A stretch of DNA of 64,000 nt from Cymbomonas tetramitiformis (Eukaryota > Chlorophyta > Pyramimonadophyceae > Pyramimonadales > Pyramimonadaceae): NCBI GenBank assembly GCA_001247695.2, contig LGRX02033513.1, positions 17,248 through 81,247 on the forward strand, given 5' to 3'. Positions 51,235 to 61,279 of this stretch are shown one piece after another (within the stretch, counting starts at the first letter, position 1; each line of letters opens with the position of its first letter). Made by a program: the position numbers and the translations under genes. The notes under the pieces were generated by a model. The model had not been told where the DNA came from and made no database searches. It was given only the letters and a program-made list of their open reading frames with translations.

Positions 51235-51366
51235 TTACTCTCTTAGACGGAATTTTGGCACCCCGGCAGATGCATTTGTGGATCGAAATTTACTCGGATC
51301 TAGAATGACATGCTTGATGTCATGCCTGCGCCACGTGTACGTGATGTGCACCATCCCATCCTCCGC
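51235..51366 (-). CDS. sialidase-like last exon
   Basis: After TTGCTGCAG: AEDGMVHITYTWRRHDIKHV, then ILDPSKF and stop TAA at 51237-51235. Confidence 0.8.
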   Translation of the reverse strand, partial: AEDGMVHITYTWRRHDIKHVILDPSKFRSTNASAGVPKFRLRE

Positions 51367-54300
51367 CTGCAGCAAACACTTCGAGCCACACCATGAGCAC
51401 ACGCTTTTGCTTGAAACGCTCTCAGCCGACATTGGTGGCAAAGGTGGCTTCGGCACCCTTGGATCTCCCGCTATGTGGCCCCTGAGATGTGATGTCCAAT
51501 GTAATGCGCAATCGCTCGCTGCATTTGATGGCACAATAACCATCAATCAAAGAGCGCAGGGTGAACCTCAACGGTGCGAACATGCGAATACCTGGATAAC
51601 TGCTGGGTACGAATACTCTAGCACCCGCCCGCCCGAGTCCTGTCCAGATCCGCAAGTGAACCGTCCGATCATCCGATTAGCCACTTTGTCTCATCCCAGT
51701 GGGATCCGCACTCCCTGGCTCAACAATGGTGGAAATTTTGATTCTGCTATAGTCTTGATCGAGATTCGTTGTCCCACCGTGGCGAGTAAGGGGATGGCAT
51801 TGACGCCCTTACTTCATGACTTTATATTGTGAGAACTGACACCCAAAAGCTGAGAGCCGTCGTAGTCATAATCAATGAAGCTAACTTGCGGCCGTCGGAT
51901 GAAACCGACGCTGCCACTCATCTCGCTAAACCTCCATTGGCGCTTGCATCCATGAATTCCCGTCTGCGATCGTGCCGCACATCTAAGGTCAGCACTTCCG
52001 ACCGTGAATTCCCTATCATTGCGCATGCCGCACCTCCAAGGTCAGAACTTTCATCCACGTCTCCCCATCATCGCTTGAGATCCCGACTGCCAACACTCCG
52101 CGCCCTGCCACCCCTGCGCCACGCCCCGCGTATTCCAGCCCCCTTACGCATCCTAATTTGTCAACAGGGCGGATTGCGCAAGGAGAAGGTGGATGGGAAA
52201 AGGGCTACAAATCGAGTATGCTCAACAAGCATCTGTGTCAGAGCTGGATGCCACACAGGAGAGCCCGCACCTGTCTTGAAGGAGTGACTGTACACGAGGA
52301 GTATGTGCGCATCGGCCAGCCGCACCTGCGCCAGGGCGCCCTCCAACTGATCAGAACACACCACAAAAAGGAACTGTTGAACAAAAAGTTGGCAGTGTGC
52401 AGGCCAATTGGGCTTTGCCTGAAACACCCCTGTTGGAGTGAGGGGGGTCGATGAGGCGCAGCAGCTGTCAGTGCCAGCATTTGTCACAGCTGTCCGCGCC
52501 GGCACTTGTCACTGCCACTGGCGCCTGTGCTTGTCACTGCCACTGGCGCCTGTGCTTGTCACTGCCGCTGGCGCCTGTGCTTGTCACTGCCACTGGCGCC
52601 TGTGCTTGTCACTGCCACTGGCGTCTGCACTTGTCACTGCCACTGGCGCCTGTGCTTGTCACTGCCACTGGCGCCTGTGCTTGGCACTGCCACTGGCGCC
52701 TGTGCTTGTCACTGCCACTGGCGCCTGTGCTTGGCACGGCTGCGAGCGCTCGTGTGCCTGGCGCAAATGTCAATATCAGCATTCGGTCACAAGTGTGAGC
52801 GCGTGCACTTGCCACGTCTGCGATTTTTAAGTTACCAGTGGCTGCGCTCACTGCAGCTGTCAGCAATGCCGTTTGTCGTGATTGTAAGTTTTGCATGTGT
52901 CATGGCTGAAGACGTCTCTGCTTGTCACAGCTGATCGCCCGCTTTTGATCACCAGGAAAGAGGCGCATTTTTCATGATTGGCAGCGCCTGTGGTTTGTCA
53001 CTGGTGTCGACTCGGGCATTGACTGCTCGGGCATTGATTGTGGCTTTCATGGCGCTGGCAAACCCTTCATTGAACATCTGTACATCCGTGCTATGACACA
53101 AGTGTCGGCACCTCCAATTGTCATACGTGGCAATGTTCGCATTTTTTACAGCTGTCCGTGGCTGTCGTCGTTACAGTGGTTGCCATTGATTAATCGCAAG
53201 TCCGTTGCGCACACTGCATCGACGGTCGATTCAACACACGCGGAATCGACGGTCGATCAGCGCTCACTGAATGGCCAGTCGATGCAGTGTCCCTCGTGAC
53301 CCGGCATGGCGAGGCGATGATGGGAGATGCGCAAGCAGAGAGTCAGAGAACATACTGCGTCAAGCCCTGTGTTGGGACAAGGCAGTGAGGTGAGTCGAGG
53401 GCGCGTCCTGCTCCCACCCCCTCCCCAGCATACACCGAGCTCCTAAACATGCTGTACACGTGGACTTGTCGGGCTCGGGCACAGCAGCTCCCAACATGAG
53501 ACCCCTGGCAGCGGAGCCTGCAGGCATTGAGCGCTCGGGCTTCTTACTTGCAAACGCATGTCAGGGTGTTACCATGAAATGGTACAGGCCCCTAGTGTAC
53601 CAAGTGGGTAACGTGCTCTCAGCTGCTGCAAAGCACAATCCGGGGAGTTGCTGTGGATGGCAGCCGGAGGGTTACGGGAGCATGTCAAGAGCGAAGTTTG
53701 GCCATTGATATGTAAATGCAAGGGGGAATCGGACGATGCACATAGCACTCAACTGAGGGCCACTTGTCTTAGCTCAGAAGCGTGAGGAGAGCGCTGAGTT
53801 GACGATGGACACGCGAGGCAGTTGGCAGGGGCCCGAGCTCGGGGCATGTGAGGCAGATGGCAGGGGCCTGAGCTCGGGGCATGTGAGGGGGGTGGCAGGG
53901 GCCTGAGCTCGGGGCATGTGGGGGGGTTGGCAGGGGCCTGAGCTCGGGAGCATGAGACTGATGGCAGGGGCCTGAGCTCGGGGCATGTGAGGGGAGTTAG
54001 GCAGGGGGCCTGAGGGGCATGTGAGGCAGATGGCAGGGGGCTGAGCTCGGGGCATGTGAGGGGTTGGCAGGGGCCTGAGCTCGGGGCATGTGAGGCAGAT
54101 GGCAGGGGCGCGGGGAGCATGCCATTGCTCGCCACGTTTGTCAGATGTGGAGGACGCCATGTAACGCTTCCGGCTTCGCATCACCATCCGCACTTTGTCC
54201 TCGTCATCCAGGTACAGCGCAGGCTGAACCCCCTCCCCGCCCCGCCCCGAACCCCGCAGGGTCTTCCACCGCTCCTTGCACACAGAGCGCAGGCCCAGCA

Positions 54301-57300
54301 GTGAGGCCCAACTGCTGAGCGCCTGAGCGCGGAGGAGAAGAACCGATGGGAAGCGGCCGCATTTCGATAACCCTTGCAGACGGTTTACTTACTCATGAAA
54401 AATTGCCCCTCGGCGAAGGACCTGGGCCGCCTTGAGCTCGTCGTCCCCGACCAACTCAGCTGGACCTGAGCAAAGTACGCTGTAGGTGCAAACGGTGCAC
54501 AGGCTAGACTCCCCAGGGCGGGAACAGAATCGTGGGTCCCAAATGCTAGGGATTGCGAGGGACGGTTACACCATTCAACTCGAGGAGAGGTTGTTGTGAA
54601 TGCAGCCCGAACCCCGCAGCTCGCTCGGGACATACGCAACTTGGAGTACGGTGTTGCGAACCTGACGTCGGATTGCTAAGGCTTGCTGGAGATAGCTTCG
54701 GAGCACGTAGGTGTGTGAGCGCTGGGAATAGATATGGGCGCGCAAGTACGTTCAAGAGACCACGCACACGCTCATTTCGAGAGTGGACCGAAACTCCTCA
54801 TCTTTGCCGACGGAGGAGATCTTCGCATTTGACGAGATCACGATCGCCTATGATCGATAAACGCAAGCATCTCCCAAAAAGCCAGCTCCTACGTGGTAGC
54901 TCCTACTTATGATATTTACGGTCAAAAATGATGTTTACGGTAAAAAATGACCTTGCTGTACGTTGCTTTACAACTTGTTGCGTGGTCTCTCTCAAAAGCG
55001 TCATCTCTTGTGCACGCTGGGGTCACTTCACTCCAGTCGGGTAACACCCTAAACCCCTAAATCATTTCAGTCCGCCCGCCCACGTACTCACCTGGATCAC
55101 TTTTCCGTCCAGCTCAATCGGTCCATATTTCTTCCACGTGTACCCGTTATCTTTGCTGGCCTCCACGTAGCAAGACCACTCCTGCCGGGGGGGTCCCGAG
55201 GCCACTCCATAATGTCAGCTCCATATAGATGCCTGGGCCACTCATGAGATAGCACTCCGTGCACGTGTCTATCCCCAAGGTATCCCCTCCGTCTCCTTCC
55301 CCGTTGTTGGCTACACCCTTCACCTTATTGCCCACCATGTTGACACTCCGGGGACACGGCCACGCCATGTCGACACTCCGGGGACACAGCCACGCCATGT
55401 TGACACTCCGGGGACACAGCCACACCAGGGCTTCCGGGGTGGAGGATTTAAAACGAGGGCAATTCACAACGACATCAGGGTTGCGACCGCAGGTCTCGTG
55501 CGTCAAACCAGTGATAGTCGGAGAGGCTCGATGCCACAAAGTGTGACGATTTGGATTAGGCGAGTGAATATGAAGGGAGGAACATGGAGGCGCGGAGTGG
55601 AAAGCAGCAGCGTGCGTCACCTTGAGGGAGCCGGGCTTCTCCACGCTGGAGGGCGAAAGCAGGGTGCCCTCCTTGAGCTGCAATGGCTTGTTCTGCACAG
55701 CCCCCTCCTCGATACCCTTGAACGATCAACCTTGCAACATAGCAGACGCAGAGCGCCGCGGGGTGCCCCGGGTTCAGGTGCAGCGGTGCCTCCGCAAACG
55801 ACACGTGGCGCACGGCAAGTGGGGTGATGTAAAATAAGCTGCACGGCACATGCTGAGCTTACTCTCGATGAACGCTCTGGCCAGGGTTAGCTGCATCTGG
55901 AGGCTGCCACAGAGATAGTTCAGTGGGGAAGGGGAGCTCGTGCCGTGGAGGTCACACAGAAGGGGGAAAGCGGGGAACGGCTACCTTGGCCGGACCGATG
56001 ATTCCAGTGGGGAGGAGCTCCGGGGGGCCGAAAGTTTGCCCGTGATCCTGCGCCAGTTCGCCCGGAAGTCAGCCACTGGCCCTTTAAGAGGACACCCCAA
56101 TTTATACCTGACCACCCTGTAACAGAACTCCCCAACATTACGGACAACCCTGTAACAGTACGACCCTGTAACAGTACTTCCCAACATTACCATACACCCA
56201 TACAGCAGGATGACCCTGTAACAGGACGCCCCAATGTTTACCTGATTAACCCATATCAGAAAACCCCGGCATTACTTGATGACCCAGTTACATGTTGACC
56301 CTATGTAATCCAAGAACCCTGAGAGAGAAAAAGGACGCCCCAACATCACCAGCCCACGTGGTTATAGGGCTCTACAATTTCGTCTGAGGTCCCTGTAACG
56401 CCATGCCCCTGTAACGCCATGCCCCAACGCTAAGTGGCAAATTTGTAAGAGGGCGCCCTGACATCACTCGAAGCCTCTATAGCGAAAAATCCCGACCCCA
56501 CCTAGCCACGCTGTAACAGGACGCCGTCAACTCCTGAAAATCCTGTAACAGTGCTTGTGGTGACGTCCGTGGAGGACAATATTCGGCCCGAATACCATCC
56601 CACTCGAGCTGCATACCATCCATGCCAGTTTCATACCGTTCGATCAAACTTTTACCATTTCGATTTACCCAAGTTGTTCACCGTCCGATTTTCAAAATTA
56701 TTTCCAAATTATCGAGCTCTCGTTAAGGAGCCTCCATCAGTCCGGTCAGAAATTCTTAATTTTTTGGGAAATATCGTAAAACGTTATCCTATACTTTAGA
56801 ATGGATGGTATTCCATGTCGCGACATGGATGGTATCACCCGACTCAGGGGCATTCCATCCATGTCCGCGACGTTATTCTCAATAACCGGGGTGCCCGGGG
56901 AAGTTCAAGTCCAGGGCGACCTTGGAGAGCCGACACAGAGTGACCATACGTGAGTCACTACACGCTGACAGGGGACGGCGCAGGACTGTCTGGGGACCTC
57001 TGCACAACCTCTCCTCGATTAATAACGCCTCACCAAGTGGGAGCTCGGAGGAGTTTAGAAAGTGCAGGAGGGCATCAGCTAATTCACCAGGGCATCAGCT
57101 AATTCAGTGGGGCCACAGGCGATGCCGGGGCTAGATGCTTGGACATCCCACCGTGTAGCCCAGGGCACCCCCCTTTGAGCCACGTGAGGTACGCTGTGTG
57201 GCTGGGAGAGCACGTGAAGGCACAAGTGAGTCGGCGCCCCCGGAACACAGTATACGGGCGAGGTGAGGAGCTCTGTTGACCGCTTAACAAACCTCGCCAC

Positions 57301-60300
57301 GAGGTAGGGGACCGACCAATCTGGTGACGGCGACAAGGGATCCCCCATCCCCCCTGGTGCTTACTCGAGGTGCCCCTGCTCCATCAGCAGGCCGGTTCAG
57401 CAGAGCAGCCAGCCCTATGGAGGCATGGGCTTGCGAGCACGGATATAATACAGGGCCATAGCCCCGGGAGCTTCATAGAAGGGGCATGGGACAGAGAGGC
57501 GGAGAAGGAAGCCTTGTCAGCGGTTGCCACATGGGCGCCAGCTGGCACTCGAGGATGACTTTGCTGCTCCACCAGGGGTGCCTCAAGAGCTGTGCGCCGT
57601 GGCAAGTGCACGTCAATCTATTGTGAAGTGCCCATCTCGTGGTTGAAGACGTCGGTCTGACACGCGCACCTTGTGGAAGAGTCTGACACGCGCACCTTGT
57701 AGAAGAGTATGACGCGCGCACCTTGTAGAAGAGCAGAATTTGCCCCCTCTGCAGCTTGAACAGCACCGGATTCCAAGTGGGGATGCCGTGGGGAGCCACC
57801 ACCTGCAGCGCTCCCGGAAGCATTAAGGGGAAAGGGGATATAAAGTGAAGCAATCTCTCGCCGCAGAAACTCAAGCTCCTTGTGGCAGTCAGGGCATTCT
57901 CCGGCGCGGTGGTGGAAAGCTCACTCCGGGCGAGCATGGTGGTCACAGGTGCCTCAGTGCCGCCAGTGCATTAATGGTGGGCATGGCACTGGTTCGGGAT
58001 GTCGCAGTGGCTTGAGTGGCCGTTATGCGCCGGCCGATCACGGTCGCAGAACCCTACAGCGCACATGGCAGAGCGCGCAGCCCTACAGCGCACGTCGCAG
58101 AGCGCGCAGCCCTACAGCGCACGTGGCAGAGCGCACAACCCTACAGCGCACGTGGCAGAGAGCACAGCCCTACATTGCACAATCACAGAGCGTTGATCGC
58201 TACAGCGCACGTTACAGAACGTTGAGCCCGATAGCGCAGGTTACCGAGCACACAACCCTACAGGACGTGTGACAGAGTGCGCAACCCAGAATCGCATGTG
58301 ACATAGCAGAACCCACACAAGATAGAGCGCACAAGCCTACAGATTACATCACAGGGCAGAGGCACCCTACAGCGCATAATGTCAGAGCGCACAGAACGTT
58401 ACTGCGCACATGGCAGAGAGATGGGGCGTCCTCAGGATTCCTCTCTGCGATGGCTTAGCTTGGGGCTACTTGAGGGGGACTTGACGGGGACTCGAGGGAA
58501 GCAGGGAGGCAACCTCCTCGGGCTTGGACCAGTCCGTTGTTTCGTTGTCGTAGTGGGAAAGCCAGATGCCGACGTCCGGCTTCCCCTCGAAGGTCCCCGC
58601 AAACCACGACGCCAGGAACTTCCCGGGGGTGGCCTGCCGCAGCGCAGTTCACCACGTGGCGAGCTCTCAAAGAGGCTCCCAGAGCGCCATGCCACAGCCG
58701 AGGCCTCAACGCGGTGAGCTCGTATGCCCGTCATGCTTAAGACGAGGGCAGATGCGCTTTGTTGGGAGCGGCGCAGCGCGGAACGGGTGCACTGGAGCAC
58801 TCAACTGGGAGACAGGCATTCACACACGTGAGAGGTGTGATTGTGCAACGTAGAGTCTCACGCACCGACAGGAATCAGGGGCGAGGCTTGCGCTCGCCAT
58901 CCCAAAAAATAGAGCAAGCACTCGGCGAATGGGAGTTAGCGGCGATGGAGCGAGCTGCAGGTATTCTGTGATGGGGCGAGGTGAGGATGCATCGGGGAGG
59001 GGAAAAAGCTGCGAGCGGAAGCGAGATGTGTTCGCGGGAGGAGCAGGCCAGCTGCGGTGGGCTGGGGCGATACGCCGAGTTGGGGAAAGCTGCACTTCTG
59101 AACGAGCTGCGTTAGGATGAAATGCATATACTGTAGCGTGCTGCGAGCTACACGAAGAGACAAGTTGAGGAGGAGTCGAGGAGGACCGTGAGAAGTGAGG
59201 GCGGATGAAGGAAGCGAAAAGCGTCGCTCCTTCAGAGCTATAAATGCGAAAGGAGAATAGTGCCCCTCTTCGCGTAAGGTAATAGCCACGTCATGAGGGG
59301 GGGGCGGGAGCAGCCCGGAGCCTAGAACAACGCGCTGCAAACTGGAGAGAAAGACATGCGCGTGGACCTCTTTGAGGCGACGGGTGAGTGAGGCTGTTTG
59401 GTTCGCTGGTCTGCTCCCACAGGGTGAAGGGTACAGCTCAGAGCGCTCCGCTCAAAGCACTCGGCGTAGCATACCTCAACGATGGTGCTTGCGTGGTGAG
59501 ATGGGCGAGGACGTTTATTCGATCCCATAATCAGCATCTCTCGTACCAGCTGCCACCCGCGAAGGGGAGTTGCGTTGTCAGCTACGATAAGCGTGAACGA
59601 CAGGAGAGGGCATGCTCGGTGTTGGTCTCTCACGTTTCGTATACGAGTTGACGCCCGCTCAGGAACGCTGCAGTTGAGCGCGGCAAGCAACTATAGTCGA
59701 GCGCGTTCGGAGGCTGCTCACCGCCCGAAGACGCTGAGGACAAGAGCTGGTGGAGCTTCCGTGGAGTGCGTTTTCCGATACCGAGCTTTTGCGCGCTCCG
59801 TGGCTCGCGCACTGGCTTAATCGCAGACGCAGTCTTTGCGAAAACAAAAACGTGCAACATTCAGCACAACACCGTGACGATGAGTGCAAGGCAATTCAGA
59901 ACAAACGCGCAAAGAGGGAGGGGACTTCACAGAAAAGCGTGAACGAAACACGGGTAAGCGCGTTTCTCCTGATCCTTACCGCGGGGTGCCCGGCGATCGC
60001 AGATCTCGCCGGTTTGTCCTGATCAGCGCGTTCTACTGTTGCATGAGTCTCCCCCTGCAAAAAGCGGGGGCAGCTGATCAGCGCGTTCTACTGTCGCATG
60101 AGTCTCCCCTGCAAAAAGCGGGGGCAGGCAGCGCGTTATACTGTCGCATGAGTCTCCCCCTGCAAAAAGCGGGGGCAGGCGTTGGTCTCGTAGACGGGAG
60201 CTCGAATTGCAGGCTCGCTGCGGACCCACGAGCACGAGGGCGTGTGTGGGCTGCACCCAAGGATAGTATGCCGCCACGTCAGACAATGGCGGGGCTCCTG

Positions 60301-60599
60301 AGTCTGGCCTTTACATCTGCTCGCCCATCGAAGCACAGTGTGGCGACCTTCGAGGTGCACACACCCTTGAAAATTTGCGCCATCTCAAAAACAAGCGCAG
60401 GGTTGAGGGAGCCCGTCTTGGATATTGAGGCTATGGGGTGTGTGAGAGCTCTGGTGATGTGAAGCCATCTCCCGGGCTTAAAGCGACAGACCTGCCAGGT
60501 AGGTAGCTCTTTATGCGACGCCGACAAAGAGCAGCCCGTCGAAGAGAGCAGCAGCGCCAGCGTAATGAAGACTCGTCTCTTGCCTATCGTTACCATCAT
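51235..60599 (-). CDS. sialidase-like (BNR/Asp-box) protein, multi-exon gene
   Basis: Exons 5' to 3': 60315-60599, 58514-58633, 57722-57802, 55985-56047, 55621-55692, 55092-55181, about 54116-54223, 52271-52325, 51932-51963, 51592-51639 and 51235-51366. Junctions are AG/GT with matching phases except at exon 7. Joined, they give at least 361 residues in the order of bacterial/plant-type BNR sialidase-like proteins: signal peptide, FLASWFAGTFEGKPDVGIWL, WNPVLFKLQRGQILLFYK, ELLPTGIIGPAK, NKPLQLKEGTLLSPSSVE, VEASKDNGYTWKKYGPIEL, VRLADAHILLVYSHS, LEYSYPAVIQ and HITYTWRRHDIKHVIL. Asp-box motifs (SKDNGYTW, DHGQTF) are present. Family knowledge suggests exo-alpha-sialidase-like glycan hydrolysis in the secretory path or outside; activity is not shown. 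One small exon each is probably missing after exons 3 and 7. Confidence 0.75.
51592..51639 (-). CDS. sialidase-like exon 10
   Basis: 48 nt: DSGGRVLEYSYPAVIQ, acceptor CTGGACAG, donor GTATTC. EYSYPAVIQ is a hallmark of the C-terminal part. Confidence 0.75.
51932..51963 (-). CDS. sialidase-like exon 9 (micro-exon)
   Basis: 32 nt between ATCGCAG and GTTTAG. Joined to exon 8 in phase 1 it gives DGNSWMQAPME, an Asp-box-like DGxSW. Confidence 0.5.
52271..52325 (-). CDS. sialidase-like exon 8
   Basis: 55 nt after TGGCGCAG: VRLADAHILLVYSHSFKT, donor GTGCGG in phase 1. Matches the family LADGRILLVYNH block. Confidence 0.65.
52509..52735. repeat. 25-bp minisatellite, about nine copies
   Basis: Unit ACTGCCACTGGCGCCTGTGC + TTGTC. 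A 25-bp period shifts the frame every unit, so all three plus frames read the same 25-residue cycle. It lies in an intron of the sialidase-like gene. Confidence 0.95.
53816..54115. repeat. minisatellite GGCAGGGGCCTGAGCTCGGG
   Basis: About nine copies of a 28-37-bp unit with GGGCATGTGAGG. It directly abuts exon 7 of the sialidase-like gene. Confidence 0.9.
54116..54223 (-). CDS. sialidase-like exon 7 (3' end uncertain)
   Basis: Starts after GGTTCAG with PALYLDDEDKVRMVMRSRKR, completing VIQ-PAL as in relatives, and includes an Asp-box-like SDKRGEQW. No good donor follows. The frame runs directly into the 53.8-54.1 kb minisatellite. Confidence 0.65.
55092..55181 (-). CDS. sialidase-like exon 6
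   Basis: 90 nt after CCGGCAG: EWSCYVEASKDNGYTWKKYG then PIELDGKVIQ, donor GTGAGT. Clear Asp box. Confidence 0.85.
55338..55430. repeat. 30-bp minisatellite, three copies
   Basis: ATGTTGACACTCCGGGGACA-type unit, in the intron between exons 5 and 6. Confidence 0.9.
55621..55692 (-). CDS. sialidase-like exon 5
   Basis: 72 nt after CTGTGCAG: NKPLQLKEGTLLSPSSVEKP then GSLK, donor GTGACG. It continues GPAK of exon 4 exactly as in the family. Confidence 0.8.
55985..56047 (-). CDS. sialidase-like exon 4
   Basis: 63 nt after GGCGCAG: DHGQTFGPPELLPTGIIGPA then K, donor GTAGCC. Contains an Asp-box-like DHGQTF. Confidence 0.75.
56100..56560. repeat. degenerate CCCTGTAACAG repeat
   Basis: Many copies of CCCTGTAACAG alternating with CCCCAACATTAC-like words at irregular spacing, in the intron after exon 3. 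Confidence 0.75.
57722..57802 (-). CDS. sialidase-like exon 3
   Basis: 81 nt after CGCTGCAG: VVAPHGIPTWNPVLFKLQRG then QILLFYK, donor GTGCGC. The WNPVLF and LLFYK blocks are typical. Confidence 0.8.
58045..58400. repeat. 29-bp minisatellite
   Basis: CCCTACAGCGCACGTGGCAG-type units, well conserved at first and decaying towards 58400, in the intron between exons 2 and 3. Confidence 0.9.
58514..58633 (-). CDS. sialidase-like exon 2
   Basis: 120 nt after GCGGCAG. It encodes ATPGKFLASWFAGTFEGKPD and VGIWLSHYDNETTDWSKPEE, the most diagnostic block of the BNR family. Donor GTTGCC, phase 0. It joins in frame to exon 3. Confidence 0.8.
60018..60180. repeat. ~52-58-bp tandem repeat, three copies, with hairpin
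   Basis: The unit includes GCGCGTTCTACTGT and CCCCTGCAAAAAGCGGGGG; the latter can form a stem. It lies in the intron between exons 1 and 2. Confidence 0.9.
60315..60599 (-). CDS. sialidase-like exon 1: signal peptide and N-terminus
   Basis: ATG at 60599 gives MMVTIGKRR and then the hydrophobic VFITLALLLSSTGCSLSA, a signal-peptide pattern. The end (VCTSKVATLCFDGRAD) sits where family members have their first strand, before donor GTAAAG in phase 0. An internal intron after the LPTWQ codons (CAG/GTCTGT) is possible. Confidence 0.6.
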
Positions 60600-60950
60600 C
60601 CAAGTAGGCTTCGCCAGCAGAAATTCAGAGCACGGTCTTCACCTGGACGAATGTGGAGGGTATAGCTTTGACTACTTTCGGCTCAGCAGCCTTTATGAAT
60701 ATTTGAATGCTGCAACTGATGCGAGAGCTGCGTACTCAGTTGAGTACTTGCTCTGCTCTTCCCTCGACTGAAGGTGGACACTCGACTGACTGTCTAGAGC
60801 TGAGCTCTACTGACGTGAGGCCCGTCCTTAAAACTGGTTTTGGGAATTTGTCGCCTGTCGCATCGTGTCGCATGTCGCGTCGCCTCTGACCAGTTTTAAG
60901 GATGAAACCAGGGGTGACAACTGACATAGTATTGGTGGTGACATGACATT

Positions 60951-61066
60951 ATTGGGGAAAAAATCGGAGATGGAATCGAAGATCCCCCTCTTTTGAAAAA
61001 TCGGGAAATTGGGGAAAAAATCGGAGATGGAATCGAAGATCCCCCTCTTTTGAAAAATCGGGAAAT
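60951..61066. repeat. 57-bp direct duplication
   Basis: Two adjacent copies of a segment beginning ATTGGGGAAAAAATCGGAGA. Confidence 0.9.
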
Positions 61067-61279
61067 ATAATTCAGTGCCTCTTAACACTGTGTCATTCCC
61101 CTTAACAGTGCGAAAAAATGAAGCCAGAACGTCACAGGCTATACACTGTGACATTGTGTCACGATGTACACGACACAGTAAAATGAAGCCAGACACTGTG
61201 ACACTGTACGCTGTATACGATTTCTGTCTCAGTTTTTTTTACGTCTTCATTCTTCAAATCTGAGAAATGTGTGAACGGA

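Noticed and set aside
51113..51832. Plus-strand 239-codon frame
   Set aside because: Antisense to the last two exons of the sialidase-like gene and without recognisable domains.
52438..52934. Cys/His-rich proteins encoded by the 25-bp repeat
   Set aside because: The same residue cycle appears in all three frames because of the repeat arithmetic.
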